Source: Phycisphaera sp.
GTDB lineage: Bacteria > Planctomycetota > Phycisphaerae > Phycisphaerales > Zrk34
Length of the DNA: 56,225 nt
Assembly (NCBI GenBank): GCA_016125285.1
Contig: WGMA01000035.1
Coordinates: forward strand, 1-56,225
Reading direction: 5' to 3'
The position numbers and the translations under genes are program-made. The notes beneath the pieces are model-generated. The model was not told the DNA's origin. It was given only the letters and a program-made list of their open reading frames with translations, and did no database searches. Positions 8,889-18,439 of this stretch are shown one piece after another; position 1 is the first letter of the stretch, and each line of letters begins with the position of its first letter.

Positions 8889-10508
8889 TCATTGCTTGAT
8901 CGGTCGAAAAAGATCGAGGTACAGGCCGTTACCGTCGCGCGAACCGCCGGCGTCGGGCTGAAACGAGACCTTTTCAAGCGGCGTCGTTGGGTCGAACGGC
9001 TTACCGTCATTGCCGGTCAGTTCCGCGAACGGGACCACGAGCGTCTGCCAGTCCGCGTTGATCTGCAGCGTGGCGTTGCAGCGCGCACCGCCGACGAGGT
9101 ACGCGCTGACGTCGAGTCGGCACGGGTGGTCGGCGCGGACGGTCAGCTCGAACGCGTCGAACGGCGAGCAGTCGAGCTTGCCGTAGTAGACACCGACGCC
9201 GACCCACGCAGGATTGCCCACGTGCTTGTACGCGACCTTGCGCACGGCGTGCTTGTTCTCGGTGACGATCGACTGCCTGATCGCGCTGGCGTCGTTCTTG
9301 TACGTGTACGGCGCGTTGGCGATGCCGAAGCGGTACGACCCCGGCGTCGGCGGCGGCGGCAGGTTCGACAGATCGACGGCCGCGTCGGCCGGACGCGCGC
9401 GGTGACCGGCGTACCACGACAGCACACGCATCGACGGACGCTCCTCGCCGTCGACCGGCTCGACGGACATCGGCGCACGGCCCCACCACGGACCGGCGGC
9501 CCAGTACGTGCCGCCCAGATCGTGCGCCTTCATCTCCGCGAGGAACCGGTCGAGCACCTCGAGCCAGCGCGGGTCGTTGCCGGGCGCGCCGAACTCGCCG
9601 ATGAACCCGCGCGCGTGCCGCGCCTCGAGCCAGTCGATGAACGGTCGGAGCCGCTTGACGCCGACGTCGTACGTCGCGCCGTCGGTGTCGAACGGCTTGT
9701 CGTACGTGCCGGAGTTGTTGTGATCGAAGTACTGATGGGCCTCGTAGATGAGTTTGCCGGCCGGGTCGTGGATGTCGAGGTCGGCGTTGAACTTCTGCCA
9801 CGAGTGCGCCCCGGCGTACCCGTCGCCACAGACCGAGATGGTGTGCGTGGTGTCGACGGCGCGGATCGCATCGACGGCGGCCTGCGCCGCGGCGGGCCAT
9901 CGGCCGCCGGTGCCGTGCGGCTCGTTCATCAGGCCGTACGCGAAGATCGCCGGCTCGTCCTTGAAGTGCTCGGCGAATCGGCGCCAGAAATCGGCGAACG
10001 CGGCGTTGGGCACGTCATCGGTGCCGATCACGTTGCCGCGGTAGCGCGCGTAGTTGTGCACGTCCATCAGCAGCCGCATGTCGCGCTGCCGCGCCAGCTC
10101 AACGACCCCGTCGATCCGCGCCAACTCGGCTTCGTCGAACGCCTCGTTGAGCTTCGGCTGCAGGTGTTCCCACTTGAACGGCAGGCGGATGACGGTCATG
10201 CCCTGCGACTTGAAATAGTCGAACGATTTCGCGCCGGGATAGATGTAGGTCGTGCCGTACTTGCCATCGGCGGGGCCGAACTCGGCGCCGGCAAGGTTCA
10301 CGCCGATCGACGTCGCGGGGTCCGGCGGCGCGGGCGGCTCGACGGGCGGCGCCACCGGGGCCGACGCCACGCTGTCCGGCGATCCGGACGACTCGCTCCG
10401 AGGTTCCGGCGTATCGCGTTCACACGCGCTGAGGCACGCGGCCGTGACGCACAGCAACGCAAGCCCGACGGGCCGGCAAATGGGAGAGACGGACTGAAAC
10501 ATGATCAC
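8889..10508 (-). CDS. Glycoside hydrolase family 5 lipoprotein with C-terminal beta domain
   Basis: This 539-residue lipoprotein has a hydrophobic leader and an LSAC lipobox (Cys29), then a Pro/Ala/Ser linker to about residue 65. The GH5 cellulase-type TIM barrel spans residues 68-365. The acid/base Glu196 is in GLMNEPHG and the nucleophile Glu305 is in GFIGEFGAP. A C-terminal beta-sandwich of about 150 residues (from 390) resembles a carbohydrate-binding module, but the family cannot be told. Likely an endo-beta-glucanase or mannanase tethered to a membrane. ATG at 10502 is an alternative start. It is probably in an operon with the deacetylase gene at 7866. Confidence 0.9.
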   Translation of the reverse strand: MIMFQSVSPICRPVGLALLCVTAACLSACERDTPEPRSESSGSPDSVASAPVAPPVEPPAPPDPATSIGVNLAGAEFGPADGKYGTTYIYPGAKSFDYFKSQGMTVIRLPFKWEHLQPKLNEAFDEAELARIDGVVELARQRDMRLLMDVHNYARYRGNVIGTDDVPNAAFADFWRRFAEHFKDEPAIFAYGLMNEPHGTGGRWPAAAQAAVDAIRAVDTTHTISVCGDGYAGAHSWQKFNADLDIHDPAGKLIYEAHQYFDHNNSGTYDKPFDTDGATYDVGVKRLRPFIDWLEARHARGFIGEFGAPGNDPRWLEVLDRFLAEMKAHDLGGTYWAAGPWWGRAPMSVEPVDGEERPSMRVLSWYAGHRARPADAAVDLSNLPPPPTPGSYRFGIANAPYTYKNDASAIRQSIVTENKHAVRKVAYKHVGNPAWVGVGVYYGKLDCSPFDAFELTVRADHPCRLDVSAYLVGGARCNATLQINADWQTLVVPFAELTGNDGKPFDPTTPLEKVSFQPDAGGSRDGNGLYLDLFRPIKQ

Positions 10509-10634
10509 AATACCTGCGGCGGGTTACGTGCCACCATCAACCGTCACGGATTCTACGCGGATCGAGCAGAGGTGTCGCGGCGCGGGAGGCGACATCGCGG
10601 CCAGCGACGAACGCCCCACTGCACAAGACAAAGA

Positions 10635-10658
10635 GCCCACGGGGCAAAACCCGTGGGC
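10635..10658 (-). terminator. Rho-independent terminator of the prepilin gene
   Basis: A perfect 9-bp stem (10635-10643 with 10650-10658, GCCCACGGG arms) with a 6-nt loop is followed, reading leftward, by a T-rich tract (TCTTTGTCTTG). It stands 42 bp past the prepilin stop. Confidence 0.8.
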
Positions 10659-10699
10659 CTTAGATGAACGCGCGTGTTCTTGCCGGGCTTGCCGATCGA

Positions 10700-11380
10700 T
10701 CACGGCGACCAGGGCGAGTCGTTGATCTCTTCGACGTGCCAGTCGAAGAACAGGTGATTGCGCAGGACGCCGCCGTCGGCCGCGTAGCCGTGCTGCGGCG
10801 AGGTGCCCATGGCGGTCGCCCAGCCGGCGGTGCCGTTGAGCTCCCAGTCGATGTCGCGGATGGCTTCCTCGGCGTGCGGGAAACGCTGCGCGCCGACCTT
10901 CGCCGAGCCGTACTCCGGATTGCCGCTGAACGCGGGGTAACCGAAGTAGCGCCGCGTCTTGTTGCCCGCCTTGTAGACGCCGGTCGCGCCGTAGATGCGA
11001 CCGACCTCAAGCGCGACGCCGGCCGGCTGGACCCTCTCCCACGCCGGGTCGATCCAGATGTCGGCCACGTGATACGCCTTCTTCTCCGCCGCGGGGTAGT
11101 TCATGTACTCGGCGGTGTACTCGGCAAGGATCTTGTTGCCGCGCCGGTAACGCGCCATCTGGCCGTACCACGACGGGCCGGGATAGAACCAGTTGTTGGC
11201 GTTGACGTAGAGCTCGATGCCGACGCCGATCTGCCGCAGGTTGGACGCGCAGGCGACGCTGTAGGCGCTGCGGCGGGCCTTCTGCAGCGACGGCAGCAGG
11301 ATGGCGATGAGCAGCGCGATGATCGAAACCACCACCAGCAACTCGATAAGTGTGAATCCGCGTGTGTGCCTCGAACGCAT
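10700..11380 (-). CDS. Type IV prepilin-like secreted protein (N-terminal methylation motif)
   Basis: This 226-residue protein starts with a short basic leader and the prepilin motif RGFTLIELLVVVSIIALLIA (cleavage after Gly8). The long hydrophobic helix runs through residues 9-30, followed by SLQKAR. The C-terminal part includes an NHLFFDWHVEEIND stretch like the DG-type C-terminus of planctomycete major pseudopilins. Such proteins are very numerous in this phylum and their roles (pseudopilus or cell surface) are mostly unknown. The start at 11380 is supported by GGGAG 7-8 nt upstream. It is a monocistronic unit with its own terminator. Confidence 0.9.
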   Translation of the reverse strand: MRSRHTRGFTLIELLVVVSIIALLIAILLPSLQKARRSAYSVACASNLRQIGVGIELYVNANNWFYPGPSWYGQMARYRRGNKILAEYTAEYMNYPAAEKKAYHVADIWIDPAWERVQPAGVALEVGRIYGATGVYKAGNKTRRYFGYPAFSGNPEYGSAKVGAQRFPHAEEAIRDIDWELNGTAGWATAMGTSPQHGYAADGGVLRNHLFFDWHVEEINDSPWSP

Positions 11381-11530
11381 CGACGTGCTCCCAGATTTGC
11401 TTCGTATATCTATAAGGTAAGGAATATCGCCACCCGGCTCAATCCAATTATTCATCTTGTAATGCCGATTATCCGTCACCGTTACACGAGCCGACGCGGG
11501 CGTCAATGAGTAAACTGTCCGGCTGCCCGC

Positions 11531-13033
11531 ATGAACCGGAGGCCCGGTTCGGCCGTGAAGGTGGTTGCCGTGTCGGTTCCTGATGTTCAACTCAACAACG
11601 CTCGCCCGCTGCGACAGACGCTGCGCCTGATCACGCTGGCGTGGGTGTTCGGCGCGGTGTGGATGCACATCACCACCGGCGCGGTCATGACGCGCTACGC
11701 CAAGGCGCTGGGCGTCGAGGCGTTCGGCTTCGGCCTGCTCGCCGCGATCCCCTTCGCCGGCGCGCTGGTCCAACTGCCCGCCAGCTACCTGATGGAGAAG
11801 TACGGCCGGCGCAAGCGGATGTTCATCACGGCGGGGATCGCGCACCGATCGATGTGGCTGGTCATCGCGGCGATCCCGTGGATCGCGCCCGAGGCCGGCT
11901 GGTGGTGGATGCTGATGCTCGCCCTGGCGATCTCCACGGCGATGGCGAACATGATCAATCCGCCGTGGATCACGTGGATGGCCGACACCGTGCCCGAGCG
12001 CATCCGCGGCCGCTACTTCTCCCGGCGGGGCCAATACGGGCGGGCCGTGGGCGTCGTCACCACCGTGCTGATCGGTTTCGCGCTCGACCGCGCCACGCAG
12101 ATCGACCCGCTGACGCTTCGCCGCGTGATCAGCGGCGTGCTGGTGATCGGCGCGCTGTGCGGCATCACCGATATCGCGATGTTCCGCGGCGTGCCCGATC
12201 ACGACGAGCCGCCGGGCAACCCGGACCTCAGCCTCGGCCGCCTGCTCGCCGAGCCCCTGCGCGACCGGAACTTCCGCCGCTTCCTCGGATTCGGCGCCAC
12301 GCTCACCTTCGCCGTCGGCTACGTCGGGCAATTCATCTGGCTGTACCTGTTCGACGTGCTGGGCATGAGCAACCTCAAGGCGAACGTGATGCTCGTGGCG
12401 GTGCCGCTGACGGTGTCGCTGCTGACGTTCCCGCTGTGGGGCCGGCTCGTCGACCGACTCGGCTGTCGGCCGGTGCTGGCCATCGCGGGTCTGATGATCG
12501 TGCACGGCGGCGCGTCGTGGGTGTTCGTCACGAAGGACCACTGGTGGCTCGGCTACCTGGCGGTGTGCTCGGCGACGGCTGCGTGGCCGGGCGTCGAACT
12601 GGCGACCGCCAACCTGCTGATGAACATCGGCGCGACCGAGTCGGCGGAACGAAGGCACAGCGCCTACGTCGCCGTGTACAGCATCGTGATCGCCGCGGCG
12701 GGCGTGGCGAGCGGGCTGTTCGGCGGGGTGTTCGCACAGACCATGCGCGACTGGCACGGCTCGCTGATGGGCGTGCCGCTGACGTATCACGGGCTGCTGC
12801 TGCTGATCTCCGCGGCGCTGCGACTGAGCGCGCTGATCTGGCTGATCGGCCTCGAAGAGCATCACGCCTATTCCGCCCGCGCCGCGATCCGCTACATGGC
12901 CGCGAACATCTACTCCAACGTGCAACAGTCGCTGTTCGCTCCGGCACGCGGGCTGGTGCGGCTCGGGCGTTTCACGTTCAACCTGTTGCCGGGCCGAACC
13001 GACGAGGTGCCGAGCGACGAGACGGCGGAATAG
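11531..13033 (+). CDS. MFS transporter
   Basis: This 500-residue protein has about 12 hydrophobic segments. The loop-2/3 motif (YLMEKYGRRKRMF near residue 86) matches the GxxxDRxGRR-like signature of the major facilitator superfamily, and a second copy (WGRLVDRLGCRP) stands near residue 305 after the central loop. The C-terminal tail is polar and cytoplasmic. The substrate is unknown. The gene is divergent from the prepilin gene and convergent with the GT87 gene at 13082. An alternative start would be the GTG codon near residue 15. Confidence 0.85.
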   Translation: MNRRPGSAVKVVAVSVPDVQLNNARPLRQTLRLITLAWVFGAVWMHITTGAVMTRYAKALGVEAFGFGLLAAIPFAGALVQLPASYLMEKYGRRKRMFITAGIAHRSMWLVIAAIPWIAPEAGWWWMLMLALAISTAMANMINPPWITWMADTVPERIRGRYFSRRGQYGRAVGVVTTVLIGFALDRATQIDPLTLRRVISGVLVIGALCGITDIAMFRGVPDHDEPPGNPDLSLGRLLAEPLRDRNFRRFLGFGATLTFAVGYVGQFIWLYLFDVLGMSNLKANVMLVAVPLTVSLLTFPLWGRLVDRLGCRPVLAIAGLMIVHGGASWVFVTKDHWWLGYLAVCSATAAWPGVELATANLLMNIGATESAERRHSAYVAVYSIVIAAAGVASGLFGGVFAQTMRDWHGSLMGVPLTYHGLLLLISAALRLSALIWLIGLEEHHAYSARAAIRYMAANIYSNVQQSLFAPARGLVRLGRFTFNLLPGRTDEVPSDETAE

Positions 13034-13081
13034 CCGTGCCCCGTCGACGTCCACCAGGGCCGCAGACCGACAGGCTCCGCA

Positions 13082-14299
13082 TCAACCGCTTTGAAGAGAG
13101 TCGGTCGTCTCCGCGACGGAAGATTCGTCAGAACCGGCGGCAGCGTCCGGCGGCGGCGCGACCGGTTCGGCGCAGCGCGCCAGCAGTTGCGGCGACACGG
13201 CCGCGAACGTCAGCAGCGTCACCAGCGGCGGCAGCCACGCGGCGCTGTCCCACGGCGACAGCTTGTTGATCTCGTAACTCAACGCGATAGCCACCGCCGC
13301 GATCGCGAGCGCGGCGGTAACGAACCACCCACGCCCCTGCCGCACGCGCGCCGCGATGCACACGCCCAGCGCCGGCCCGAGCATCGCGTAAGTGTTCAGC
13401 TCCGTGCGGGGGCTGAACAGCATCAGGTAGTACGCGGTCAGCACGAACAGCGTCGCGGCGGTGTGCCTCGGCGTAGCGCGGCCACGCACGACCCACGCCA
13501 TCAGCAGCACCGCCAGCGCCGCGATCCCGCGTGTGGCTATCCTCACCATATCCGGCGCGTCGACGCCCCAGACCTGGAGCATGCCGAACACGTCCGCGAA
13601 CGACTTCTCGTGCGCCTCGGCGGTGACGGCCTGCATCTTTTCTCCGAAGCCCGCGAACTGCTCCATGACGTACATCGGGCGCTGTGTCAGGAACGGCAGG
13701 ATCGCCACACCCAGCACCGCGAGCGTCAGCCGCCAGCTCATCGGCCGACTCAACGCCGCGACGAGCAGCACGAGCACGATCGCCAGCGGCTTGATCACCA
13801 TGGCGATCGACAGCCATACCACCGCACGCCACCAGCGTTCGCGCGCCACGTCGCCCACCGCGATCATCATCAGCCCCGTGATCAGCAGCGTCGCCTGCCC
13901 GTTGCGCGCCGCGTCGAACGACATCACGATCGCCACCAGCGTCACCAGCGGAAACATCGCGGGCGATCGCCGCGGATCCGCGAGGCGGGCCAGCCGGTAC
14001 ACGCCGAACGCGAACACGCCGATCGTCAGCAGCCGCCAGACCACTTCGCAAGCCCGATCGGGCAACAGCGCGAAAGGCACAAACGCCACCGCGGACTGCG
14101 GCGGATAGACGAACCCATAGCCACCCTTGTGATACACCGGCTCGCTGGAGAGCCAAGCCTGCGCGCCCCGGAGGTAGTCGTCGACGACCGACCGCTTGGA
14201 GCCGGACAGGATCAACGTCGCGACCACGACAAACAGCGCCGCCCAGCCCGCCCACGCCGCGCGCATCGCGTGTCGACTCTGAAGGATCGGCGTGCCCAT
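13082..14299 (-). CDS. GT87 (DUF2029) family integral membrane glycosyltransferase
   Basis: This 405-residue protein has about ten membrane segments. The first extracytoplasmic loop reads VVDDYLRGAQAW followed by FVYPPQS, matching the conserved D-x-x-Y and YPP signature of GT87 polyprenyl-phosphate-sugar-dependent transferases. An FDAARNGQAT segment, also typical of the family, lies near residue 155. It probably adds hexose or mannose to a cell-envelope lipid or glycan; the donor and acceptor are unknown. The C-terminal 40 residues are Pro/Ala-rich and cytoplasmic. It stands alone, convergent with the MFS gene. Confidence 0.85.
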   Translation of the reverse strand: MGTPILQSRHAMRAAWAGWAALFVVVATLILSGSKRSVVDDYLRGAQAWLSSEPVYHKGGYGFVYPPQSAVAFVPFALLPDRACEVVWRLLTIGVFAFGVYRLARLADPRRSPAMFPLVTLVAIVMSFDAARNGQATLLITGLMMIAVGDVARERWWRAVVWLSIAMVIKPLAIVLVLLVAALSRPMSWRLTLAVLGVAILPFLTQRPMYVMEQFAGFGEKMQAVTAEAHEKSFADVFGMLQVWGVDAPDMVRIATRGIAALAVLLMAWVVRGRATPRHTAATLFVLTAYYLMLFSPRTELNTYAMLGPALGVCIAARVRQGRGWFVTAALAIAAVAIALSYEINKLSPWDSAAWLPPLVTLLTFAAVSPQLLARCAEPVAPPPDAAAGSDESSVAETTDSLQSG

Positions 14300-14362
14300 G
14301 GATGAACCCCGCTAGTGCATCCGTACACGGTGATGCGACGCAACCCGGCGTCGAACGTGGAC

Positions 14363-15556
14363 CTAGTTCGACACGGTCGCCTTCACCGGCGTGACAAAGT
14401 CCGCGTGACGCGCCTCGGCCCACGACGCGTCAACCTTGGTCTTATCGGCATCCACGATCAGCACGCGATAATGAAAAACCAGCGGAGCGTCCTTCTTGAG
14501 GCTGTGCTTGGCGAACGCACCGAAGCGCCCGTAGCTCCGCGTCGAGTAGACGGTCTTGCCTTCCTTCGTGCCGGGGTTCTCCGGGTGGTCCATGTGCTCG
14601 ACGGCGTACGCGTGGTCGCCCTTCTTGAACTGGTTGACACACCAGATCGTGTCTTTCCACACGTCGCCGTTCCCGCCGGACGCCGACGCGGGGCGGATGT
14701 ACTCCGCCTTGGCGCCCATGAACGCACGGAACTGGAACCCGGCGTGCTGCGGGTCGCCGTCCAACTCGACGTCGTCGTCGATCGCCTCGAGCTTGAACGT
14801 GAAGTCCATCAGCGTCTTGCCCTCGCCGACGTTCCACGTCACCACGTCGCGCGTCTCACGCACGACGTTCTTCGCATCATCGCCCCACTCGGCGACCGAC
14901 ACGCTGCGCGCCGACGTGTGACCAGCGTAGCACGCGTCGTCGATGAACTTCACGAACTTGTCCGCCACGCCGTTCGTGCAGTGCCATGTGTCGTAGCTCT
15001 TGCCGCCCGCCTTTGTCGAACGCCAGCCGATAAACAGCCCGCGGTGGTGCGGGAACTGGATCTTCGCGTCGCCGTAGGGCGGGCCGTTGGTGATGAAACC
15101 GTCGTCGTGAAAGCCGTACACGTGATGGAAGTGCTTGAAGGTTTCCACGTGGTTCGCCGGGTCGTGCTTGAGATACGCGTAGCGCCACACGGGTTTGCCC
15201 ATGTAGAGCAGGTCGCGGTGCAGGCCGTCTTCGATGTCCTTGAAGGAATACCCGTCATCCACCTTCGCGGCCTTGGCGGTGTAGGTCGCGGTCGCGCCGG
15301 CCTTGAGCTCCGGCAGCACAAACCGCAGCACCGCCCCGCCGTCCGTCGCCTGCACGTCCGCGACGATGTCGCCCGGCGTGAGCACCGCGGCCTTCGCCTT
15401 GGCCAGCGTCGACGCCCCCTCGCCGCTCAGCGTCACGGTCACCGGGCTGTTGACCCGGTCGACGTCGCCCGCCTCGACGGTAATCTTGACGTCGGCGACC
15501 GCGGCCGATGTGACGACGAGAAGTACGAACAGGGCGCTGCGCGTCAGACGTATCAT
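14363..15556 (-). CDS. Secreted DUF6807 (PmoA-like) protein
   Basis: This 397-residue protein has a signal peptide (residues 1-21). The sequence contains the hallmark FPHHRGLFIGW segment near residue 168 and an EHMDHPENPG segment near 327, typical of the family named methane oxygenase PmoA/DUF6807. The name is historical: family members in planctomycetes are exported and usually sit beside sugar dehydrogenases or PVC cytochromes, not methane monooxygenase. The gene is divergent from the PVC-type cytochrome gene (110-bp gap), suggesting common control in periplasmic carbohydrate degradation. Confidence 0.85.
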   Translation of the reverse strand: MIRLTRSALFVLLVVTSAAVADVKITVEAGDVDRVNSPVTVTLSGEGASTLAKAKAAVLTPGDIVADVQATDGGAVLRFVLPELKAGATATYTAKAAKVDDGYSFKDIEDGLHRDLLYMGKPVWRYAYLKHDPANHVETFKHFHHVYGFHDDGFITNGPPYGDAKIQFPHHRGLFIGWRSTKAGGKSYDTWHCTNGVADKFVKFIDDACYAGHTSARSVSVAEWGDDAKNVVRETRDVVTWNVGEGKTLMDFTFKLEAIDDDVELDGDPQHAGFQFRAFMGAKAEYIRPASASGGNGDVWKDTIWCVNQFKKGDHAYAVEHMDHPENPGTKEGKTVYSTRSYGRFGAFAKHSLKKDAPLVFHYRVLIVDADKTKVDASWAEARHADFVTPVKATVSN

Positions 15557-15666
15557 GTGTATCTCCTGGCTTGTGACGACGCCGGGTGTCGAGCGTCGGT
15601 GAGCGGGCTATCATAGTCCGCTTCGAGCTTGATGCGAACCATACGAGTGTTACAGAGGAACGTTTC

Positions 15667-18300
15667 ATGAAGTTCACACACGCCCTGCTCCCCGTTGCCG
15701 CGGCTTTGCTCACCATTTCCTTCACGGCTCCCGCGCACGCCCAGCGAGGCGATCGCAAGGGCCAGGAACAGCCGGAGGTCTGGCGCGACATGGACGTGCC
15801 GCCCGCGCCGGTGGTTCCGCCGGACAAGGCGCTGAGCACGTTCAAGATCGCCCCCAACTTCCGCCTCGAACTCGTCGCCGCCGAGCCGCTGGTCAACGAC
15901 CCGGTCGCGATCACGTGGGACGCCGACGGGCGGATGTGGGTCGTGGAGATGCGCGGCTACATGCCCAACGTCGACGGCAAGGGCGAGGGCGAAGAAAAAA
16001 TCGGCCGCGTCGTCGTGCTCGAAGACACGAACAACGACGGCAAGATGGACAAGCAGACCGTGTTTCTCGACGGGCTGCAGATGCCGCGCGCTCTGGCGAT
16101 CGTGGAGGACACGCCGGGCGTCAAGGGCCTGCTCGTCGCCGAGCCGCCCCACCTCTGGTACTGCCGCGACACCGACGGCGACCTCAAGTGCGACGCGAAG
16201 ACCGAGGCGTACGATCACTACGGCAGCCAGGGCCCCGTCGAGCACACCGACAACGGCCTGATGTGGGCGCTCGACAACAAGATCTACAACGCCAAGACCA
16301 GCAAGCGATTCACCGTGCACGTCAACGACGGCAAGCTCGACCTGGCGCCCGACGACTCGATCGCGCGCGGCCAGTGGGGCATCACGCAGGACAACTACGG
16401 CCGCATCTACTCGAACTCCAACAGCTCGTACCTGCAGGTCGACGACGCGCTCGACGGCTACTACTCCCGCAATCCCGCCGCGCAGATCAAGGTCGGCACG
16501 CGCTCGATCGCGTCGGATCAGAACGTCTGGTCGATCCGCGTGAACCCCGGCATCAACCGCGGCTATCAGAAAGGCATGCTGCGCCCCGACGGGCGTCAGT
16601 CGCGTACGACCGGCACATGCGGGCTCGGCGTGTATCGAGGCGATCAGTACCCCACCGAGTATGTCGGCGACCTGTTCATCCCCGAGCCGTGCGGCAACGT
16701 TGTGACCCTGCACGAGCTGACCGACGTCAACGGCCCGAAGACGAAGCACGTCATCTTCGACGACGACAAATGGGAGCACCGCGAGTTCCTCGCCAGCACC
16801 GACGAGCGGTTCCGCCCGGTCAACACCTACACCGGACCCGACGGGTGCATGTACGTCGTCGACCTCTACCGCGGGATTCTGCAGCACAGGATTTACGTCA
16901 CGACGTTCCTCCGCAAGCAGATCATCGAGCGCGGGCTCGACAAACCGACGAGCCTCGGGCGCATCTACCGCATCGTGTACACCGGGCCGAACGCCAAGAA
17001 GCCCGGCACGACGATGCCGATGCTGTCGAAGCTCAGCGGCGTGGACCTGGCCGCGCATCTCGCGCACGCCAACGGCTGGTACCGCGACACGGCGCAGCGG
17101 CTGATCGTGCTGCGCGGCGACCAGTCCGCCGTGCCGACCCTGACGAAGATGGCCACGTCGCACGCCGACCCCCTGGCGCGACTGCACGCGTTGTGGACGC
17201 TCGACGGCCTGGGCGCCATGGACAAGGCTACGGCGATCGCCGCGATCGGTGACGCCGACCCGCGTGTCGCCGCCGCGGCGATGCGATGCGCCGAGTCGCT
17301 GCTGAAGACGGAAGATGCGCCCGCGATCATCGAGCGACTCGCGAACGTCACGCGGTCGAAGGACGCGGAGCTGCGCACGCAGGCGCTTCTGTCGCTCGGC
17401 CAGACCGTCGGTCCGGCGCGTGACGCGGCCGAGGCCGTGATGCTCGACACGCTGACCGCCAACGTCAAAGACAGCGCGACACGCAACGCCGTGCTCAGCG
17501 GGCTGACGGGGCGCGAGGCCGTGTTCCTGTCGCGGCTGGCGAAGCACGCGGGCTGGGCGACCAACGGCGACAGCCGTGACGCCTTCGTGCGCGACCTCGC
17601 GGCGACGATCTACCGGCGTGGCAACGCCGATGAGATCGGTGGCCTGCTGGCGACCGCGTCGGTGCAGCCCGCCGACCAGTCGTGGCGCGCCGCGGCGATG
17701 CTCGACGGCATCGCCGGCTCATCGAAGAAGCCCAAGCCGGTCACGCTCGCCGAGAAGCCCGCGGCGATGGCGACCCTGCTGGCCGCGAAAGACGCCAGCG
17801 TCGCCAAGAAGGCGAAGGCGATCGAGAACCTGATCTCGTGGAAGGGTGACACGCGAGCGCCGGTCGCGACCGGCTCGTCGCTCAGCCCGGCCGACCAGAA
17901 GCGCGCCGCCGAGGGCAAGACCTACTTCATGGTCGTCTGCATGGCGTGCCACCAGCTGCACGGCCAGGGGCTGGCCGGGCTCGCGCCGTCGCTCGTCGAC
18001 TCGCCCTACGTGCTCGGCGACCCCGAACGCCTGACCCGCATCGCGCTGCTCGGTCTGCAGGGCCCGGTCACGATCAACGACGAGGAGTGGAACCTCGTGA
18101 TGCCGGGCCACAAGGACAACCCGCTGCTGACCGATCAGCGTCTGGCCGACGTGCTGACGTACATCCGCAACGAGTGGGACAACGAAGCGTCGGCGGTGGA
18201 CCCGGCGGTCGTCACGAAGATCCGCGCGTCGCTCAACGGTCGCAACGAGCCGTGGACGATCGAGGAACTCGACAAGCTGTCGAAGAAGAAGAAAAAGTGA
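15667..18300 (+). CDS. PVC-type heme-binding CxxCH protein (beta-propeller, HEAT repeats, cytochrome c)
   Basis: This 877-residue secreted protein has a signal peptide (1-26) and is full length. Residues 60-440 form the membrane-bound-dehydrogenase-type beta-propeller found in planctomycetes (PNFRLELVAAEPLVNDP near the start and an LGRIYRIVYTG ending). Residues 450-740 are HEAT-like helical repeats. The C-terminus is a class I cytochrome c with the heme site CMACH (Cys758, Cys761, His762) and a probable distal Met in LVMPGHKDN. It probably takes electrons from a periplasmic sugar oxidation. The start is supported by AGAGGAAC before ATG; an in-frame start at 15586 is rejected because it would bury the signal peptide. 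Confidence 0.92.
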   Translation: MKFTHALLPVAAALLTISFTAPAHAQRGDRKGQEQPEVWRDMDVPPAPVVPPDKALSTFKIAPNFRLELVAAEPLVNDPVAITWDADGRMWVVEMRGYMPNVDGKGEGEEKIGRVVVLEDTNNDGKMDKQTVFLDGLQMPRALAIVEDTPGVKGLLVAEPPHLWYCRDTDGDLKCDAKTEAYDHYGSQGPVEHTDNGLMWALDNKIYNAKTSKRFTVHVNDGKLDLAPDDSIARGQWGITQDNYGRIYSNSNSSYLQVDDALDGYYSRNPAAQIKVGTRSIASDQNVWSIRVNPGINRGYQKGMLRPDGRQSRTTGTCGLGVYRGDQYPTEYVGDLFIPEPCGNVVTLHELTDVNGPKTKHVIFDDDKWEHREFLASTDERFRPVNTYTGPDGCMYVVDLYRGILQHRIYVTTFLRKQIIERGLDKPTSLGRIYRIVYTGPNAKKPGTTMPMLSKLSGVDLAAHLAHANGWYRDTAQRLIVLRGDQSAVPTLTKMATSHADPLARLHALWTLDGLGAMDKATAIAAIGDADPRVAAAAMRCAESLLKTEDAPAIIERLANVTRSKDAELRTQALLSLGQTVGPARDAAEAVMLDTLTANVKDSATRNAVLSGLTGREAVFLSRLAKHAGWATNGDSRDAFVRDLAATIYRRGNADEIGGLLATASVQPADQSWRAAAMLDGIAGSSKKPKPVTLAEKPAAMATLLAAKDASVAKKAKAIENLISWKGDTRAPVATGSSLSPADQKRAAEGKTYFMVVCMACHQLHGQGLAGLAPSLVDSPYVLGDPERLTRIALLGLQGPVTINDEEWNLVMPGHKDNPLLTDQRLADVLTYIRNEWDNEASAVDPAVVTKIRASLNGRNEPWTIEELDKLSKKKKK

Positions 18301-18346
18301 CGCCACTGAAAATCCGTCGCGCGGGTTCCGAATTTCCGTCGCGGAT

Positions 18347-18375
18347 TTAAGGCAGACGATTTTTTGGTATACAAT
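18347..18375 (+). promoter_or_regulatory. Candidate promoter of the Nramp-like gene
   Basis: TTAAGG (18347-18352), a 17-nt spacer and TACAAT (18370-18375) lie 64 bp before the ATG at 18440. The surrounding 139-bp gap is AT-richer than its neighbours and holds no ORF. Confidence 0.45.
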
Positions 18376-18439
18376 CCCGCGACCCGTACCGGGTAACACG
18401 CAGTAACGCATTCTCGACTCATCAGGTGAAGGACGCTGT

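Noticed and set aside
7947-10667. 906-codon rightward open frame opposite the deacetylase and GH5 genes
   Set aside because: It is a GC-rich antisense shadow: Arg/Val/Asp-rich composition with no domain, while the opposite strand encodes two clear enzymes with intact motifs.
11381-13054. Extension of the prepilin reading frame upstream over the MFS gene
   Set aside because: The prepilin leader and Shine-Dalgarno sequence fix the start at 11380; the upstream codons are antisense to the MFS gene.
15541-15666. TATCAT at 15609-15614 as promoter of the PVC-cytochrome gene
   Set aside because: No -35 box at suitable distance; not strong enough to call, though a promoter must lie in this 110-bp gap.
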